Part shown: positions 1 to 8,921 of the stretch, one piece after another
How the letters are laid out: each line of letters opens with the position of its first letter
How positions within the stretch are numbered: the stretch's first letter is position 1
Assembly (NCBI RefSeq): GCF_002366715.1
Contig: NZ_DFBS01000008.1
Location: 1-64,000 of the forward strand
Length of the DNA: 64,000 nt
Origin: Halomonas sp. UBA3074
GTDB lineage: Bacteria; Pseudomonadota; Gammaproteobacteria; Pseudomonadales; Halomonadaceae
Direction of reading: 5' to 3'
Program-made: the position numbers and the translations under genes
Notes under the pieces: generated by a model
Told to the model about the DNA's origin: nothing
The model's input: the letters and a program-made list of their open reading frames with translations, nothing else
Database searches by the model: none

Positions 1-512
1 GCCAAATTCACTATGCCACTACAAGGCCACTTGATTAGCCACGTAAACGATGCTTCAGGGCAGTACGATGATCCCTATTGGCGTCTCCGCTCGCCTTGCC
101 TCACGTGATTAATAAGTATGTTGTTTTGCGTTGGGTGTAACAGCAAACGTGAGGCGGTTCGTTATTTTCGGTCTAAGAGCTTCATAATTATCAGCTAGTA
201 ACCATATCTCAAAATCCTGCTCTCAATGCCCTATCAGCAGACATAGCAGGCTATCTTTATTGATCTGCGTTGACACCTAAGCCTGTAAATCTCATTAATT
301 TGTTGTAGGGTTTGGAAATTGACTGTGCCGAAATGGCATAATGCCTCTTTTAACGCGCTATGAAAATAAATTTCAAAACGCTATTGACAACAATCAAATA
401 ACGAAACGCCAAAAGGAGGCAGTGCTATCAAAATATACATACCTCGAGTGATATTCGATACCGAATGCTACTTAGGTACAGTTGTCATCAATCTATGGGC
501 ATGTAACTACCG
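1..512. other. AT-rich intergenic region, no gene seen
   Basis: No convincing coding region is visible on either strand. The stretch is clearly AT-richer than the housekeeping DNA further in. A TTGACA hexamer lies at 384-389 and an AGGAGG Shine-Dalgarno-like sequence at 414-419. No start codon lies at a proper distance from the latter; a GTG at 422 opens only nine codons. It probably carries the promoter of the gene starting at 513. Confidence 0.5.
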
Positions 513-986
513 ATGACATCGTTAGTTCTTTTACGCTGTTCGGCTCAACGAAAAGCAAGGGCTATCGCATCTAGCATGCTAATAGGCTGCTTTTTGCTGG
601 CCAATTCTCATGCCATTGCTAGAGAGCCAGCTGTTTTTTTGGTTGCCAACCCAGATGTAACGATCAACTTATTAAACCGTGATACTGTCCGGGCCATCTT
701 TGCTATGCGTCAGCGCACTTGGCCGAATGGAGAAGCAGCACGGGTATTTGTGTTAGGAAGTAATAACCCTATACATGCTCGTTTTACCAAAGAACATTTA
801 TCAGTTTACCCACATCAACTGCAGCTAGCCTGGGACCGCATGGTCTTTTCGGGCACCGGGCAAGCCCCTGATCGCGTAAGCAATCAATTAGAGATGCGCG
901 ATAGGATCGCCAGCACTCCTGGGGCTTTAGGATATCTTGAAAGGGAGTATCTGGATGATAGTGTCCAAGTCATTTCGATGGATTGA
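513..986 (+). CDS. Small periplasmic PstS-like (phosphate-binding-type) protein
   Basis: This 157-residue protein has a signal peptide (basic RKAR region, hydrophobic core near residues 22-33, likely cleavage after the AHAIA stretch). The mature part resembles the short single-domain members of the phosphate ABC transporter binding-protein superfamily. Visible signatures are the RDTVRAIF-type segment and the C-terminal TPGALGYL motif. No PstC, PstA or PstB genes follow, so transport by an ABC system is unlikely here. It overlaps the next gene, a porin-like protein, by about 30 bases and is followed by a GGDEF-EAL gene, which suggests a periplasmic sensing role (inference). The ATG at 513 lacks a good ribosome site; Met22 (576) is an alternative start. 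Confidence 0.7.
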   Translation: MTSLVLLRCSAQRKARAIASSMLIGCFLLANSHAIAREPAVFLVANPDVTINLLNRDTVRAIFAMRQRTWPNGEAARVFVLGSNNPIHARFTKEHLSVYPHQLQLAWDRMVFSGTGQAPDRVSNQLEMRDRIASTPGALGYLEREYLDDSVQVISMD

Positions 987-2178
987 ATCTCACCTATTAA
1001 CTATTGCAGTGGGCATATTAACCGTCAGCTTTTCGATCCCAGCGCAAAGCAATAACAATACAATTGACACTCTTCAAGCTCATGGCTTTCTAAGTCAAGC
1101 ATTGATCATTTCTGAAGAAAATGACTTCTTTGGGCCAAGTAGCCAAGACACAGGTAGCTTTGAATACACGGAAATAGGGCTAAATGTATCGATAAGACCC
1201 CATCAAGACGTTTTGTTGGCGGCTCAATTGCTTAGCCGCCGGGCCGGGGGCGACCATAGTGATGCCCTGCCCGAACTAGATTACGGGCTAATTGATTACC
1301 AAATGATATCTAATCAGCAGCGCACCTTTGGAATGCAGCTAGGAAGGTTCAAAAACCCCTTTGGTTTTTATAATCAGACTCGCGATGTTGCTTTTACTCG
1401 TCCTAGTATTTTATTGCCTCAATCCATTTATTTTGATCGTACACGCTCATTAGGTTTATCGGGAGATGGAATAAGTTTATATCACGAGGAAAGATTATCA
1501 AACGGAACTTTGCGGACTCAGATAGGCATTGGGCAAGCTCATGCGGGTGAAGACTTGCAAAGTACGCTCCGGCTAGAAGATGTACCAGGCACGCTTGATG
1601 CGGGGCAATCTGCGATAGGTCAAATCCGTTATGAGCATGACGGAGGCCGTATTATTGCCGCCCTGAGTGCAGCGCAGGCAAAAGCCCGCTTTGAGTCAAG
1701 AGTCTCAGCGCAGACTGACGTCTCTTTTCGGTTTCGACCCGTTGTATTGTCATTACAATACAACGAAGAACTTTGGAGCTTAACGAGTGAGTTCGCGCTG
1801 AGACCTACCAAATTGGGGGGTGTGGAAAATCGCTGGGTTAATGATGTAACGGGTGAAAGCTGGTATGTCCAGTATGCACGACGTTTTGCGAGCGAATGGC
1901 AATGGCTAGTGCGTTACGATAGCCTCACCACTAACCGCGCAGACAGAAACGGTAAGTCCTTTGAAGATAGTACGGGAGGCACCATCCCAGCACACACCCA
2001 GTTTGCAGATGATCTTACTTTTGGTCTCCAGTGGACCCCGCATCCACAGGTAATGCTGGCAGGAGAATATCACCACATTAATGGCACTGGGTGGCTCCCC
2101 ATCCAGGATAATCCTGTTTCATCAGAAACTAGCCAGCGTTGGGATATGTGGCTATTTCAGCTATCGCTGCGTTTCTGA
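955..2178 (+). CDS. Porin-like outer-membrane beta-barrel protein
   Basis: About 407 residues from the ATG at 955. That start is preferred because AAGGGAG lies eight bases upstream; an in-frame TTG at 937 is the other possibility. A signal peptide ending near PAQS is followed by a sequence rich in alternating hydrophobic and polar residues with many aromatic residues. The protein ends in LSLRF, a C-terminal aromatic residue typical of outer-membrane barrels. A PQSIYFDRTRSLGLSGDG-type segment and the overall length fit a 16-stranded porin-like family. Substrate cannot be read from the sequence. It overlaps the upstream PstS-like gene and sits 35 bases ahead of a c-di-GMP gene, so the three probably form one operon. 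Confidence 0.75.
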   Translation: MIVSKSFRWIESHLLTIAVGILTVSFSIPAQSNNNTIDTLQAHGFLSQALIISEENDFFGPSSQDTGSFEYTEIGLNVSIRPHQDVLLAAQLLSRRAGGDHSDALPELDYGLIDYQMISNQQRTFGMQLGRFKNPFGFYNQTRDVAFTRPSILLPQSIYFDRTRSLGLSGDGISLYHEERLSNGTLRTQIGIGQAHAGEDLQSTLRLEDVPGTLDAGQSAIGQIRYEHDGGRIIAALSAAQAKARFESRVSAQTDVSFRFRPVVLSLQYNEELWSLTSEFALRPTKLGGVENRWVNDVTGESWYVQYARRFASEWQWLVRYDSLTTNRADRNGKSFEDSTGGTIPAHTQFADDLTFGLQWTPHPQVMLAGEYHHINGTGWLPIQDNPVSSETSQRWDMWLFQLSLRF

Positions 2179-2213
2179 CGCTTTTACTCGATCCTGGCTA
2201 GGATGCTACTGCG

Positions 2214-5048
2214 ATGAAAAAATATTCTCTTTTTCGAATGCCTCAGCGCCTTAGCCTTACTTGGCGTGTCATCGCTTTAAGTAGCCTGCTGCTCCTGGCA
2301 TTAGTCAGTCTATTTACGCTCTTAGGTCATGAAAACCTTACTCGACAGTTTCAGGAAAGTCGCCACCAGCACCATGAGCGCCAGCAACGAGAGATCCGCT
2401 TAGCGCTAGCTCGCTCATCAGATAATTTAAGGCAACTGGCTGGCTTGACTGCTGCCTCTGCCAGCCTGGGCCCTCCTCTGCAAGCAAATAATACGCTTGA
2501 TGTCGAACAAGCACTCGACGCACAGTGGCCAGCACTACAGCTTGAGGCAGGCATAGATGAAATTTTAATTATCAATAGACGCGGCCAAGTTCTGGGCAAT
2601 TGGGGTACCGGCCAATCAGAATCGCAACTGCCCATACTCAGTTGGGTGCAACAAGTCATGAATACCGAACGCCCCCTAACCACGCTCCGCTGTGCCGTTA
2701 GCTGCCAACAATTTGCGGCTGTGCCGGTACTTGTCGAGGGGGAAAGTGTGGGTATGGTCGTTTTATCTCGCTCACTAGCAGATGTTACACGACAGGCGAA
2801 AGAAGTTTCTAATAGTGAAGTCGCTTTACTCGTAACAGGTGCAATCGAGCAAAGTGCTGTCACGACAGCAAGAAGGCTAGACGCATGGAATGGTCATTTA
2901 ATAGCATTGACCAATGAAGACGGAAGCCTAGCACCATTGCAGCACGCCTCTGCAGAGATCCCCTTACACCGCTTGATAGATACACCTCTTAGCCTTGAGC
3001 ATTCGGGCAGGCATCTTGAACTGAGCGCTGTTCGTATGGAAGAAGATTACGAACGTAGCAGCGTAGGCTATTTCTTGCTCATATCCGATATCACCGAACA
3101 AATTAACGCCATTAATTATGATACTCGTACGCTACTTTTCGTCGGCGTACTTGGCTGGATCGCTGCTGAGTTACTCCTGCTCGTCATTCTACTTGGACCA
3201 ATGGCGAGGCTTCGTAGAGTTGCAGGGCTTCTACCCGCATTAGCTAACGGTAAATTTAGCGATATACACTCAGCAATTCCCAACCATCGTCATCGTATTT
3301 CAGATGAAATAGATATACTTGAAAGCACAACGCTTGAGCTATCACACCAACTGGAACGCTTAGAAGGCGAAGTGCAGGAACGCGGCAACCAGCTAGCTGA
3401 ACGTATTGAGGAGCTGGCGAAAGAACGCGACTTCGTAAATGGCTTATTGGATACGGCTCAAGTATTTATCATTGCCCAGGACAGCACAGGGCGTATCAGC
3501 CTTGTGAATGAATATACTCAACTAATGCTAGGGGTCAGTGAATCATCTCTACTCGGACGACATTTTGTCGATGTATTCGAAGCAGGACTTCCTACTACTG
3601 TTAATACGTTCACGATTCACCAGCAAGAAGAAAAAACGTTAACAACGCCTAATCAGCAAATACATACTATCGCCTGGTATCATGCACCCTTGCAAACAGG
3701 TAATGATGGCAAGGTAGCGCGCATTTCAGTTGGCCTTGATATTACTGAACGTAAAGCTGCCGAAGCACGGCTAACTTGGTTGGCCGAACGTGATCCACTT
3801 ACAGAACTTTATAACCGACGTTACTTCCAAAATGCACTCCAAATCGCCATTGCAAAACCTTCCATTGAAATCGGCGCAGTGCTTTTACTGGACTTAGATC
3901 AATTCAAGGAAGTTAACGAGTTGAGCGGGCATCATGTGGGCGACATATTATTACGTGAAGTAGCAGACACACTTTTTCATAATTTAGGTCAGCGTGGGGT
4001 CATTGCTCGCTTAGGGGGTGACGAGTTCTCACTATTACTTGAAAACACTGACGCTGATCAAGCGGTAAGAGTTGCGCAATATATAGTTCAACTGCTAGAC
4101 GGTATCGGCTTTGTTGTCGGTGAGCGAAGGCATCGTGTCACTGCCAGCATCGGTATCGCGCTGTTTCCAACCCATGGCAAAACACCGGCCGACTTAATGG
4201 CTAATGCCGATGTGGCGATGTACAAGGCGAAAGAGAGTGGTCTTCAACAATGGCACCTTTTATCTAAAGAAGAAAATGCCAAAGATGAATTACAGGAACG
4301 AGTCTACTGGGTTGAGCGTATACATAGCGCGCTCGAAGAAGATAGCTTCGAGCTAATGGTTCAGCCAATTATTAGATTAGAAGACTACGACATAAAGCAT
4401 TTTGAAGTATTGCTTCGCATGCGCAATAAAGACGGAAGTCTTGTCTCTCCTGGCCAGTTCATAGCCATTGCCGAGCAGAGTGGTCAAATCGTAATGATAG
4501 ATAGGTGGGTATTGAGACATAGTTTAAAAGCACTTAGCAAACTACAAGATCAAGGAATTACCTTGGCCGTAAACCTATCTGGTCAATCGTTGCATGATGA
4601 GGGGTTGAAACAATATCTAGCTGATGAATTAGCGCTCAGTGGCGCTGATCCACACCATCTTATCCTAGAAGTAACTGAAACGGCCGCGGTTACTGATTTC
4701 TCAACAGCACGCGGCGTATTACAAACCTTTCGAGACTTAGGCTGCCGAACAGCTTTAGACGATTTTGGGGTTGGATTTAGTAGTTTTCATTATCTTGGTC
4801 AGCTGCCTGTCGATTATATTAAAATTGATGGTTCTTTTATTCGTAGCCTCAAGATTAGTCCTGATAGTAGGGTCATCGTCAAAGCCATAGCCGATATAGC
4901 CAAAGGTTTTGGCAAACAAACGATCGCAGAATTTGTAGATCAAGAGGCTTTGCTACCCATCTTGAAGGAGTACGGCATCACATACGGACAAGGCTTTCAT
5001 CTTGGCAAGCCTATGCCAATAAAAGAAGCTTTTAATCAGCAAAAGTAA
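2214..5048 (+). CDS. Membrane sensor with PAS, GGDEF and EAL domains (c-di-GMP turnover)
   Basis: A 944-residue inner-membrane signalling protein. TM1 lies near residues 18-37, a periplasmic sensor domain near 38-305, TM2 near 306-328, a HAMP-like linker with coiled coil to about 400, PAS near 405-515, GGDEF near 520-685 and EAL near 695-940. The cyclase motif GGDEF (601-605) is intact. The inhibitory RxxD site upstream of it is absent; GQRG stands there. The EAL motif reads EVL (731-733), and the later DDFG, YIKID and QGFHLGKP motifs are present, so phosphodiesterase activity is plausible. It follows the PstS-like and porin-like genes, which suggests that a periplasmic ligand is coupled to c-di-GMP (inference). 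Confidence 0.92.
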   Translation: MKKYSLFRMPQRLSLTWRVIALSSLLLLALVSLFTLLGHENLTRQFQESRHQHHERQQREIRLALARSSDNLRQLAGLTAASASLGPPLQANNTLDVEQALDAQWPALQLEAGIDEILIINRRGQVLGNWGTGQSESQLPILSWVQQVMNTERPLTTLRCAVSCQQFAAVPVLVEGESVGMVVLSRSLADVTRQAKEVSNSEVALLVTGAIEQSAVTTARRLDAWNGHLIALTNEDGSLAPLQHASAEIPLHRLIDTPLSLEHSGRHLELSAVRMEEDYERSSVGYFLLISDITEQINAINYDTRTLLFVGVLGWIAAELLLLVILLGPMARLRRVAGLLPALANGKFSDIHSAIPNHRHRISDEIDILESTTLELSHQLERLEGEVQERGNQLAERIEELAKERDFVNGLLDTAQVFIIAQDSTGRISLVNEYTQLMLGVSESSLLGRHFVDVFEAGLPTTVNTFTIHQQEEKTLTTPNQQIHTIAWYHAPLQTGNDGKVARISVGLDITERKAAEARLTWLAERDPLTELYNRRYFQNALQIAIAKPSIEIGAVLLLDLDQFKEVNELSGHHVGDILLREVADTLFHNLGQRGVIARLGGDEFSLLLENTDADQAVRVAQYIVQLLDGIGFVVGERRHRVTASIGIALFPTHGKTPADLMANADVAMYKAKESGLQQWHLLSKEENAKDELQERVYWVERIHSALEEDSFELMVQPIIRLEDYDIKHFEVLLRMRNKDGSLVSPGQFIAIAEQSGQIVMIDRWVLRHSLKALSKLQDQGITLAVNLSGQSLHDEGLKQYLADELALSGADPHHLILEVTETAAVTDFSTARGVLQTFRDLGCRTALDDFGVGFSSFHYLGQLPVDYIKIDGSFIRSLKISPDSRVIVKAIADIAKGFGKQTIAEFVDQEALLPILKEYGITYGQGFHLGKPMPIKEAFNQQK

Positions 5049-5091
5049 CTCAAAAAGCGGTTTTTTATTAATTAAATCAAGGAAACTAGTA

Positions 5092-5913
5092 ATGGATGCC
5101 TCTCACAAAAAGGAGAATTCTAGCGATGGAGTTGCTGATCTTTTCTCTTCTTTCACAGATGATTTTACTTTTAAACTCGCCATTACAGAAGCTGAGAAAA
5201 AAAGGATTTATAAATTACGTCATGCGGTATATTGCCAAGAAATTGGCTACCACCCTCCAGTTGAAAATGAAGATAATACAGAATATGACAATCACGATTC
5301 TCACTCCATTCACTGCTTAATTGAGCATCAAAAATCGGGATTAGCCGCTGGCTGCCTTAGGTTGGTCTTACCGGCCCCAAAGACTGAAGGTCCCAATAAA
5401 CGGCTTCCTCTCCAAGAGTTCGGTGAAGAAACCTTGCCACATGAAATACTTCACCCAGCTAAGCTTCCCTATGACAGCATTTGTGAAATATCTCGCTTTG
5501 CAATCGCGCGGGCATTTCGTCACAAAGCTATCAATCATGAAACTCTTAGTGCTGATCAAAACACCTATCATTTCACAGAGACTGAAAGAAAAACTTTCCC
5601 TTTAATAGTTATTGCCTTATTTCTTGCGACTTATTCACTAGTGGGACTCATGAAGAAGCGCCATGTATTTGCAATGATGGAACCAAGACTTCCTAGGCTG
5701 CTTTCCATGTCAGGTTTTAAATTTACAAAAGTTGGTGAGCCTGTTGAAATGCATGGAAAAAGAAATGCGTTTTATATAGATCACACTAAAGCAGAGCAAG
5801 AGATGCATGAAGATCTTATGCCATTTTATCTTTATATAAGAAAAGAGCTTGACACACAATTAAAAGAACTGCTGATCAAAAAGAACAGCAGCTCAATAAT
5901 GTCGCTTATCTAA
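5092..5913 (+). CDS. N-acyl amino acid synthase / exosortase-associated acyltransferase family (LuxI-like fold)
   Basis: A 273-residue protein of the family annotated as PEP-CTERM/exosortase system-associated acyltransferase, related to N-acyl amino acid synthases and LuxI autoinducer synthases. Family features include KLRHAVYCQEIGY near residues 42-54, the D-x-x-S-x-H segment, GCLRLVLP and CEISRFAIAR. Such enzymes transfer a long acyl chain from acyl-ACP to an amino group, giving a signal or lipid-like product (family knowledge). The ATG follows AAGGAAAC. Base composition is the most AT-rich of any gene in the window, suggesting horizontal transfer. No exosortase or PEP-CTERM protein is seen nearby. 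It follows a GGDEF-EAL gene by 43 bases, so co-transcription is likely. Confidence 0.85.
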   Translation: MDASHKKENSSDGVADLFSSFTDDFTFKLAITEAEKKRIYKLRHAVYCQEIGYHPPVENEDNTEYDNHDSHSIHCLIEHQKSGLAAGCLRLVLPAPKTEGPNKRLPLQEFGEETLPHEILHPAKLPYDSICEISRFAIARAFRHKAINHETLSADQNTYHFTETERKTFPLIVIALFLATYSLVGLMKKRHVFAMMEPRLPRLLSMSGFKFTKVGEPVEMHGKRNAFYIDHTKAEQEMHEDLMPFYLYIRKELDTQLKELLIKKNSSSIMSLI

Positions 5914-5920
5914 ACATGCT

Positions 5921-6568
5921 TTAAATGGTTGGCCCATTGCCTGCAACAGGCACCGGCTTAAAATCGTTAACCGTCACGCTAGTAAATTTCTCCAAGAAAA
6001 ACACTAGCGTTTCGGGGTATTGGAAGCGCTCTTCAAACCGTTCTTGGCCCTCTTGCGAATGCCGTGTCACGCTTGCTTGATAACCGTCTTGGGATTTGGT
6101 CACTTTAACGCTATTTTCGCGCGTTTCATCCTTGGTGATGGCGGTTAGTGAAGCGTTATTCGATAATAACGCCTCTAACTGGCGGGCAGCCGTGCGCTCT
6201 TCTTCAGAGGCCCATAACGGTTGATCACGATTCCCATAGTGGAAAAGCATGATAACCAGCATGACGGAAAAAATGCTGCTGGTAAGCATCCAGGTCAACA
6301 GCTCGCTGGACAGTGATGTAGTAAGCATGATGAATAATTGAAGCACGATGCCGACCGCTAATACACCCGCTAACGGCCTCCACATACGGGGATTCATAAA
6401 CCGGCGCTTGAGGATATATCCCCATAACCCCGTTACTGCTAATGCACCGACCAGCAAGTACACGGGAGAAAGGAGTGTTCCGCCACCGGCCATCAAGGCA
6501 ATAACGCCAATGATCAGCATCAATGTATAGAAAGCGGCTAATAGACGGTAAGCGCGGTCTAGATTCAT
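5921..6568 (-). CDS. Four-TM membrane protein with cytoplasmic tail, function unknown
   Basis: A 215-residue protein not recognised as a named family. Four hydrophobic segments are visible near residues 8-27, 31-52, 64-84 and 90-109, followed by a soluble C-terminal half of about 100 residues rich in charged and polar residues. GGAG precedes the ATG. It converges with the acyltransferase gene, the two stop codons being only a few bases apart. Composition returns to that of the chromosome here, so the border of the AT-rich block falls at about 5.92 kb. Confidence 0.7.
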   Translation of the reverse strand: MNLDRAYRLLAAFYTLMLIIGVIALMAGGGTLLSPVYLLVGALAVTGLWGYILKRRFMNPRMWRPLAGVLAVGIVLQLFIMLTTSLSSELLTWMLTSSIFSVMLVIMLFHYGNRDQPLWASEEERTAARQLEALLSNNASLTAITKDETRENSVKVTKSQDGYQASVTRHSQEGQERFEERFQYPETLVFFLEKFTSVTVNDFKPVPVAGNGPTI

Positions 6569-6723
6569 CAGTCAATCTCCAAGCTAAATGGCCGATGTCA
6601 TGGGTGTTGCATCGGCCTTTGTTTTTATCGTCTTTTTATCGGCTGTGGTTATTGCCATGCTTTGTCAGTATAGGCGATATGCTGCGTTGTACACCTCGCG
6701 CAGTGGCTTTAATTTAACGGCTA

Positions 6724-7689
6724 TTAAAGGCCCTGGGCGCCTCGGCGTAGCCAATCATGTACGAACGCCAGCTTACGGCGGGCGACCTCGGAAAGCACAA
6801 AGGGATAAAGATCTGGCAAGCCCATGGAGCGGTTAACATGATTAACACCCACAGTGAGCGACGCGGCTACGTATATCAAATGTTCGGCATCGGGTTCTGC
6901 ATAAGGCTCCCATTGATGGCTGGGAAGCTCTGGCGAAGAAAGATTGGACGCTGCAAAACTGTCGGCGATATCGGTTAAATGCAGCAGATGCGCAGCGGTT
7001 TCGGCCCAGTCTTCATGTGGGTGAGCAGAGGCATAGGTCGTTAAGTAACGCTCTTTCCAATCGGGCGGCGGCCCATCTTGATAATGGCGTTGAAGCGCGG
7101 CCGTATAATCCTGGCGCTCGTCACCAAACATCTCCCGGAAAGCATCAAGAAAATCTTCACGCAGGCTTAGCCGCCACCAAAGCATATGAGAAATTTCGTG
7201 GCGCATATGGCCGATCATTGTGCGATAAGGCTCTTCTAATGCCTCACGACGTGTGGTGACCAATACGGGGTCTACTTCAGCCACGCTAATAGTGACGACA
7301 CCCTCTATATGCCCCATCGGTACGGGCTTCTTTCCTTCCGCTAGTAGGTGAAAAACCGGCGGTGCGCCTGGGTCTTCCGGTCGAAACCAATGCCAGCGCC
7401 CCAGGTTATCCAATACCCAGCGCTTCGCCGCTTCGGTTTTCGCCCAGTTCGGTATCGCGTTAGGCAAGCTGGGATCAGGGGCCAGCGCCGTCATCGCACA
7501 CGAACGGCAAAAAGCGCCCTCTTTCGGAGCGATCCAGTTACACCCGATGATGTCTCGGTTGATACAAAACGGGGGCATAGGCACAAATGCCCGGGCCTGA
7601 GGATCGTAAGCGACGGGGATGCCGTCAGCCGTGGTGAGATTGTCGAACCAAAGAGAGCCGGAACCGACGGGATTAGCAAATACGCGCAT
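6724..7689 (-). CDS. Putative zinc metallopeptidase (COG4307 / Peptidase_Mx type), paralog 1
   Basis: A 321-residue soluble protein. The HEISH motif at 164-168 (HExxH) and a downstream HPHEDWAET segment at 223-231 provide zinc ligands and the catalytic glutamate typical of this family. Four cysteines at 42, 50, 61 and 64 form a possible N-terminal zinc ribbon, shorter than in paralog 2 at 59841-60896. The order of conserved blocks matches paralog 2 throughout (RTMIGHMRHE/RTLIGHFRHE, the DWxER segment, MGLPDLYPFVL/MGLLDLSPTVL). Substrate is unknown. This copy is separated from the ATP-grasp/alpha-E cluster that accompanies paralog 2 and stands alone next to a nitroreductase. Confidence 0.82.
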   Translation of the reverse strand: MRVFANPVGSGSLWFDNLTTADGIPVAYDPQARAFVPMPPFCINRDIIGCNWIAPKEGAFCRSCAMTALAPDPSLPNAIPNWAKTEAAKRWVLDNLGRWHWFRPEDPGAPPVFHLLAEGKKPVPMGHIEGVVTISVAEVDPVLVTTRREALEEPYRTMIGHMRHEISHMLWWRLSLREDFLDAFREMFGDERQDYTAALQRHYQDGPPPDWKERYLTTYASAHPHEDWAETAAHLLHLTDIADSFAASNLSSPELPSHQWEPYAEPDAEHLIYVAASLTVGVNHVNRSMGLPDLYPFVLSEVARRKLAFVHDWLRRGAQGL

Positions 7690-7879
7690 GCGGTGAAGCT
7701 CCTGAAAAACGAGGAAAAGAGATCATCAAATAAACCGTTGAGCTTTCTCTTCTCCACAATCCTATTAAAAGTGTGCTGCGCTTATTACGTGATAGCGAAA
7801 CTGCTCATTGCAACATCGTGTTTTTTTCAAAACCATTTCATTTGAAGCTTTGTTATACCCTTACTGTGGCGCATTAGCC

Positions 7880-8611
7880 CTATTTCATTTCAAAACCACG
7901 TTTGATTAAGAAGTCACGCATATGGGGACGCAGCTTGTTATCGAACAGGGGCGTGAGGTTATGCGACCAGTCGGTATCTTTATTGCTGCTACTACGGGCT
8001 TGGTAGTAAGCCTGCATGGTGGCATCAAAGGTTTTCACCTGCTCGGCGTCTTCAGTGTAGTAGTCTTCTTTCAAAATCGCTGCTACTGGCAGGCGTGGTT
8101 TTACTTCTGGGTCGTGCGCGGGATAACCAAGACACATGCCAAACACCGGATAAACATGATTGGGTAAGCGTAATAAATCGCTAATTTCTTGGGGATTATT
8201 ACGGATACCGCCGATATAGCAGATCCCTAGCCCTTCAGATTCAGCCGCCACCGCCACGTTTTGCGCCATCAGTGCCGTGTCTACCGTCGCCACTAACATT
8301 TGCTCGGTCATCCCGCGCACGACGTTGGCGCCTGTGTGCTCAGATGCTTCAGTGGGGCGCTTCATATCAGCACAGAAGACTAAAAAATCGGCACAGGTCG
8401 CAATGTAATCCTGGCCGCCAGCCAACGCTGCGATTTGCTCCCGGTTTGCCTGATTTTTCACATGGATAACGGTATACGCCTGAACATGGCTAGAAGTAGC
8501 AGCGCCCTGCCCTGCTTTAATCAGCTCATGGAGTAGCTCACTGGGAATCTGCTTGTCACTAAATTTACGGATGGAGCGGTGAGCTTTCAGTAACTCAATA
8601 ACGTCGTTCAT
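7880..8611 (-). CDS. nfsA: NfsA-type oxygen-insensitive NADPH nitroreductase / flavin reductase
   Basis: A 243-residue FMN enzyme of the NfsA/FRP nitroreductase family, which reduces nitroaromatics or quinones with NADPH in the cytoplasm. The N-terminal HRSIRKF motif binds FMN phosphate. The central LMAQNVAVAAESEGLGICYIG block and the later PVFGMCLGYP segment are typical of the family. The length fits NfsA (about 240 residues). Neighbours give no pathway; it stands alone on the - strand between the metallopeptidase and a pseudogene remnant. Assignment to the family is firm; exact orthology to E. coli nfsA is less so. Confidence 0.88.
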   Translation of the reverse strand: MNDVIELLKAHRSIRKFSDKQIPSELLHELIKAGQGAATSSHVQAYTVIHVKNQANREQIAALAGGQDYIATCADFLVFCADMKRPTEASEHTGANVVRGMTEQMLVATVDTALMAQNVAVAAESEGLGICYIGGIRNNPQEISDLLRLPNHVYPVFGMCLGYPAHDPEVKPRLPVAAILKEDYYTEDAEQVKTFDATMQAYYQARSSSNKDTDWSHNLTPLFDNKLRPHMRDFLIKRGFEMK

Positions 8612-8750
8612 GGTACCTCGCCTTAAAATATTAACTTTCGCGAATAAGGATGAGAGCAGCGCCTCATGGTTTTATTATCCTATCGACTATGGGTAAAGCT
8701 CACCAGCTTAGCGATGCACTGATTGAGCATCCCCACGTCACCCCCTCTTA

Positions 8751-8903
8751 TCACCGCTTTGATGCTAACGTTCTGTTTCGCTTGCTCCAGCGCTCCAGGA
8801 ATAGATACATCACGCATGCCACCACGAGAGGGAGTAAAAAGTAGAGCGCCCGATAGCCTATCAGCGCAGCGACGATCTCGCTGGCAGCCAATTGATGCTG
8901 TTT
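8751..8903 (-). pseudogene. Remnant: C-terminus of a YbhN/MprF-type (lysylphosphatidylglycerol synthase TM region) protein
   Basis: On the - strand, downstream of the metallophosphoesterase, an open frame of about 50 codons has no usable start and an in-frame TAA at 8904-8906 just upstream. It encodes IVAALIGYRALYFLLPLV followed by one more hydrophobic stretch and a charged tail, ending in TGA at 8751-8753. This closely resembles the last transmembrane helices of UPF0104/YbhN-family and MprF flippase-domain proteins. The rest of the gene is missing. It is best explained as the 3' stub of a deleted membrane protein gene. Remaining DNA from 8612 to 8750 shows nothing recognisable. Confidence 0.5.
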
Positions 8904-8921
8904 TTAGGCCAGTAGGACATC

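Noticed and set aside
513..986. Complete phosphate (Pst) uptake operon
   Set aside because: No permease or ATPase genes follow; the protein is the short single-domain type.
5092..5913. Full exosortase/PEP-CTERM sorting system
   Set aside because: Only the associated acyltransferase family member is present; no exosortase, no PEP-CTERM tail proteins in the window.
6588..6836. Possible small membrane protein on the + strand
   Set aside because: No ribosome site, and its second half overlaps the end of the metallopeptidase gene; only one hydrophobic stretch supports it.
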